NCBI GenBank assembly: GCA_000149265.1
Contig: CH002901.1
Coordinates: 527,973-591,972, forward strand
Direction: 5' to 3'
From: Ciona savignyi
Lineage: Eukaryota; Chordata; Ascidiacea; Phlebobranchia; Cionidae
DNA: 64,000 nucleotides
In this document: positions 61,750 through 64,000 of the stretch, piece by piece
How the letters are laid out: each line of letters begins with the position of its first letter
Position numbering within the stretch: position 1 is the first letter of the stretch
Program-made: the position numbers and the translations under genes
Notes under the pieces: model-generated
What the model saw: the letters and a program-made list of their open reading frames with translations, nothing else
Told to the model about the DNA's origin: nothing
Database searches by the model: none

Positions 61750-64000
61750 TCAACTCGTACCGTAGGTGATTGCAGAAATAAGGGTGACACCGTACATCGC
61801 GTATATCTTTTCTCGGACACAGAGACTTGTGCTCCATGCGAACTGTACAAGTGCGCCTGAACTAGAAGTGGTTGCCCAAACTGAAAATGCCTGTGGTGTA
61901 CTTTCCGGAAAAAGCTCAATAACGGTAACTGGCAAAGGAAAGGAGGACTGTATTATGCTCCAACAAGTTTATAAAAAAAAACAATTATACAAACCCTGTG
62001 TCCCAGTCATAGCGCATCCAGATGAGATTCCCTGTAGAAACATAATTGGATATATCTCCCACACAGTCGATGATTCCGACGGTCTCCATAGAAGACAGTA
62101 CGTCATCAATCCACAATTTAGAACGCAAGAAAGTGCAATGGGATATTGCCTAAGAAGCTAAAATGTAATCGAATATGTTATCACCCCTTTTTTTGTTTAA
62201 TTACCTTCCAAATCGACTGCAGATTTGCCCACTAATGGCGCTGGACACCATAGCACATACAGCGGTTATCGCCATAGATAAGCCAACCTAAAATAGGGTT
62301 GAACAAATAAGTTTTTTAACGGTATGTACTGCGATATACCTACCTGTGACACCCCAAACACACAAGAGGCGTAAGCTCTTGTTACTTCGCTGGACGAAAA
62401 TGCGTTGTAAAACCCAACTTGGAAATTTATCGGTAGCAACAGAATCTGCAGCGGTTTCACAAATTGTCGGAGTCCTCCTTTTACGCCGTGCCATGCGTTT
62501 AGCCAAGTGAATTTCTCATCTTTCTTTAAATTATATTCACTTTCTTCACTTGAAAACTAAAAGAAACCAAAAAAATAGCACGATAATAATGCTTGGTTGT
62601 GTCATCACCACTTTCAGCTTACCGAGGAGACTATTCTGCTGTCGTTGCTGGTCTTACTCTGCACATCGACTTCATCAAAATTTTCCGAGTAGTTGTGGTT
62701 TATTTCTACTTTTAAATCTTTCCTTCTTGGTGCGTAAGCTAAAAGAGTAAAAAAAATTTTTAGGCAAGGCCGATAAAGAATTATCGTAATATGAATATAT
62801 GGTACTTACTTTTCGTTGATTGCGGACCAAAAAATGCGTGTAAAAAGAGACCAAGGCCATTCAGCGCAAGAAATAAGCCCAATACTATATATACAATGTT
62901 CTCATTGGAAGGTTTGTAGTTGGATAAATTTTGATTTGTGATATTTGGATCCTGGCAGTCATTTGCACCACATATGTCAACCAGCAACATTTCGCTGTTC
63001 ATAAACAAATTATAAGCCAAACATTTGGAAAGCGACGGTTTGGCATTTTGAAACTTACCTATTAGTTAAGTTTATATAGTCGGTATGATTGGATAAATTT
63101 TCAGATTGGGTGTTTACACTAAAGATAGCAAACGAAATTAGGTTTCCAGCAATCTGGAACATAAAACTGTTAGCTGTGCTGCTTAATTTGATAAAAGGTA
63201 GAACTTTATTCTTCTTACTTGTGATGTTTAAAAATCTCACTTGTGATATTTGAAAAGAGCAAACAAAGAATCCTGTTATAGTGCTGATGTAGCTCTTTAA
63301 TTCCTTTTTGCCTCGCTTTGCCAACGCCTTGGCAAAGAAAACATTGTATGCTCCAAATGCCACCCAGAAGAGAATCTTACCAAAACCACAAATAACAGAA
63401 GCTGGTACCAAAGTGTAAAAACCTGAACAAAATCGCAATTTAAAAAGCAGACCAACTGGATTAAATTACAAAACAAAACACTAAAAAAATTAACCAATTT
63501 TTATCACTGTCTATCACCTACATTATCAAAGTAGAAAGCATTTATAAAACGGTTCCAAAGGTACACAGTGTATTATCGCCAGTTATTACAAATTTCTTGG
63601 TCTTACGTGGATAAAAGTTGGCGGCAACGAAAAAAAGATATGTAACATCGGTGACAACTAAAGCAATCTTCATATCAAATAATAGAAGGAAAGTGGAGGT
63701 CATGAACACACCGCCCACCAACACAGCAGCGTAATTGGCAGTCACTGATGCCACACCTGAATTTGAAAAAGTGTTTAAAACTTAAATCCAGGAAATAACA
63801 GTCGAATTAGCTTATGAGTTCCACATAAATTTAAGTTAAATAGACCTAACCCAATCACGGTATAATATATATATTAGTTTATACTATGAGTTTACTAACC
63901 AAGACCGTCCTCCACATTCAAACTAGATTGCAAATGAAGAAGAGAATAATGGGCGGAACAAACAACAAAAAGTCCAAAGTAGATTACTAACATATCAAAT
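61750..64000 (-). CDS. UNC93-family multi-pass membrane protein (5' end beyond window)
   Basis: Exons on the minus strand: 63900->64000, 63607-63756, 63241-63422, 63059-63153, 62810-62994, 62623-62738, 62344-62556, 62205-62287, 61995-62149 and 61750-61928 (stop at 61750-61752). All phases agree. LHLQSSLNVEDGLG and ANFYPR-FYTLVPASVICGFG are hallmark UNC93 segments, followed by an SNHT/NITN glycosylation-rich loop, a cytoplasmic linker, and GFYNAFSSSEVTRAYASC, the counterpart of the FLSSEYTRSYVTC helix. UNC93 proteins belong to the major facilitator fold and regulate channels or receptor traffic (family knowledge); UNC93A-like is most likely. The intron 61929-61994 is only 66 bp. Confidence 0.88.

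Noticed and set aside
61766-62161. 131-codon plus-strand frame
   Set aside because: Shadow of the last two UNC93-like exons, which match the family on the minus strand.

Overview
The window looks like chordate invertebrate DNA, most likely an ascidian of the Ciona type. It is AT-rich, its genes have many short introns, it is loaded with a tRNA-derived SINE ending in (TATCC)n, and its largest gene is a chordate-style voltage-gated sodium channel. This assignment is inference from gene content and repeats; no database was searched. Two N runs (12698-12818 and 45072-45171) are assembly gaps.

Layout. (1) 1-1570, plus strand: the acidic C-terminal half of an ANP32-family gene that enters from the left. 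(2) 1571-5262: intergenic, four SINE copies and a small tandem repeat. (3) 5263-35763, minus strand: a complete four-domain Nav-type channel gene in 40 coding exons (about 2602 residues), convergent with ANP32. Exon phases fit at every junction, which lets one missing base be located in the domain II pore exon. An alternative basic first exon lies at 25160-25378. (4) 35.8-46.2 kb: gene-poor, with one possible small plus-strand exon (40443-40602), SINE pieces and a 950-bp inverted-repeat transposon. (5) 46.2-55.9 kb: an old, broken Ty3/Gypsy element split by later insertions, among them several copies of an unclassified element built from tandem units of about 335 bp. (6) 57.0-58.8 kb: three non-autonomous DNA transposons, one nested in another. 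(7) 59564-61295, plus strand: a four-exon P-loop sulfotransferase-like gene. (8) 61750-64000, minus strand: most of an UNC93-family membrane protein gene, convergent with the sulfotransferase and running off the right edge.

The most interesting object is the sodium channel. Its selectivity ring reads D-E-T-E instead of D-E-K-A: the domain III lysine is threonine and the domain IV alanine is glutamate. Its domain I S5-pore loop is about 310 residues, with 12 potential N-glycosylation sites, against roughly 90-100 in vertebrate channels. The fast-inactivation triad reads VFL instead of IFM, next to an extra glycine, and there is a second possible start exon. Together these suggest a divergent tunicate Nav paralogue with altered ion selectivity. 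The otherwise intact 40-exon structure argues for a working gene; the single missing base may be an assembly error.
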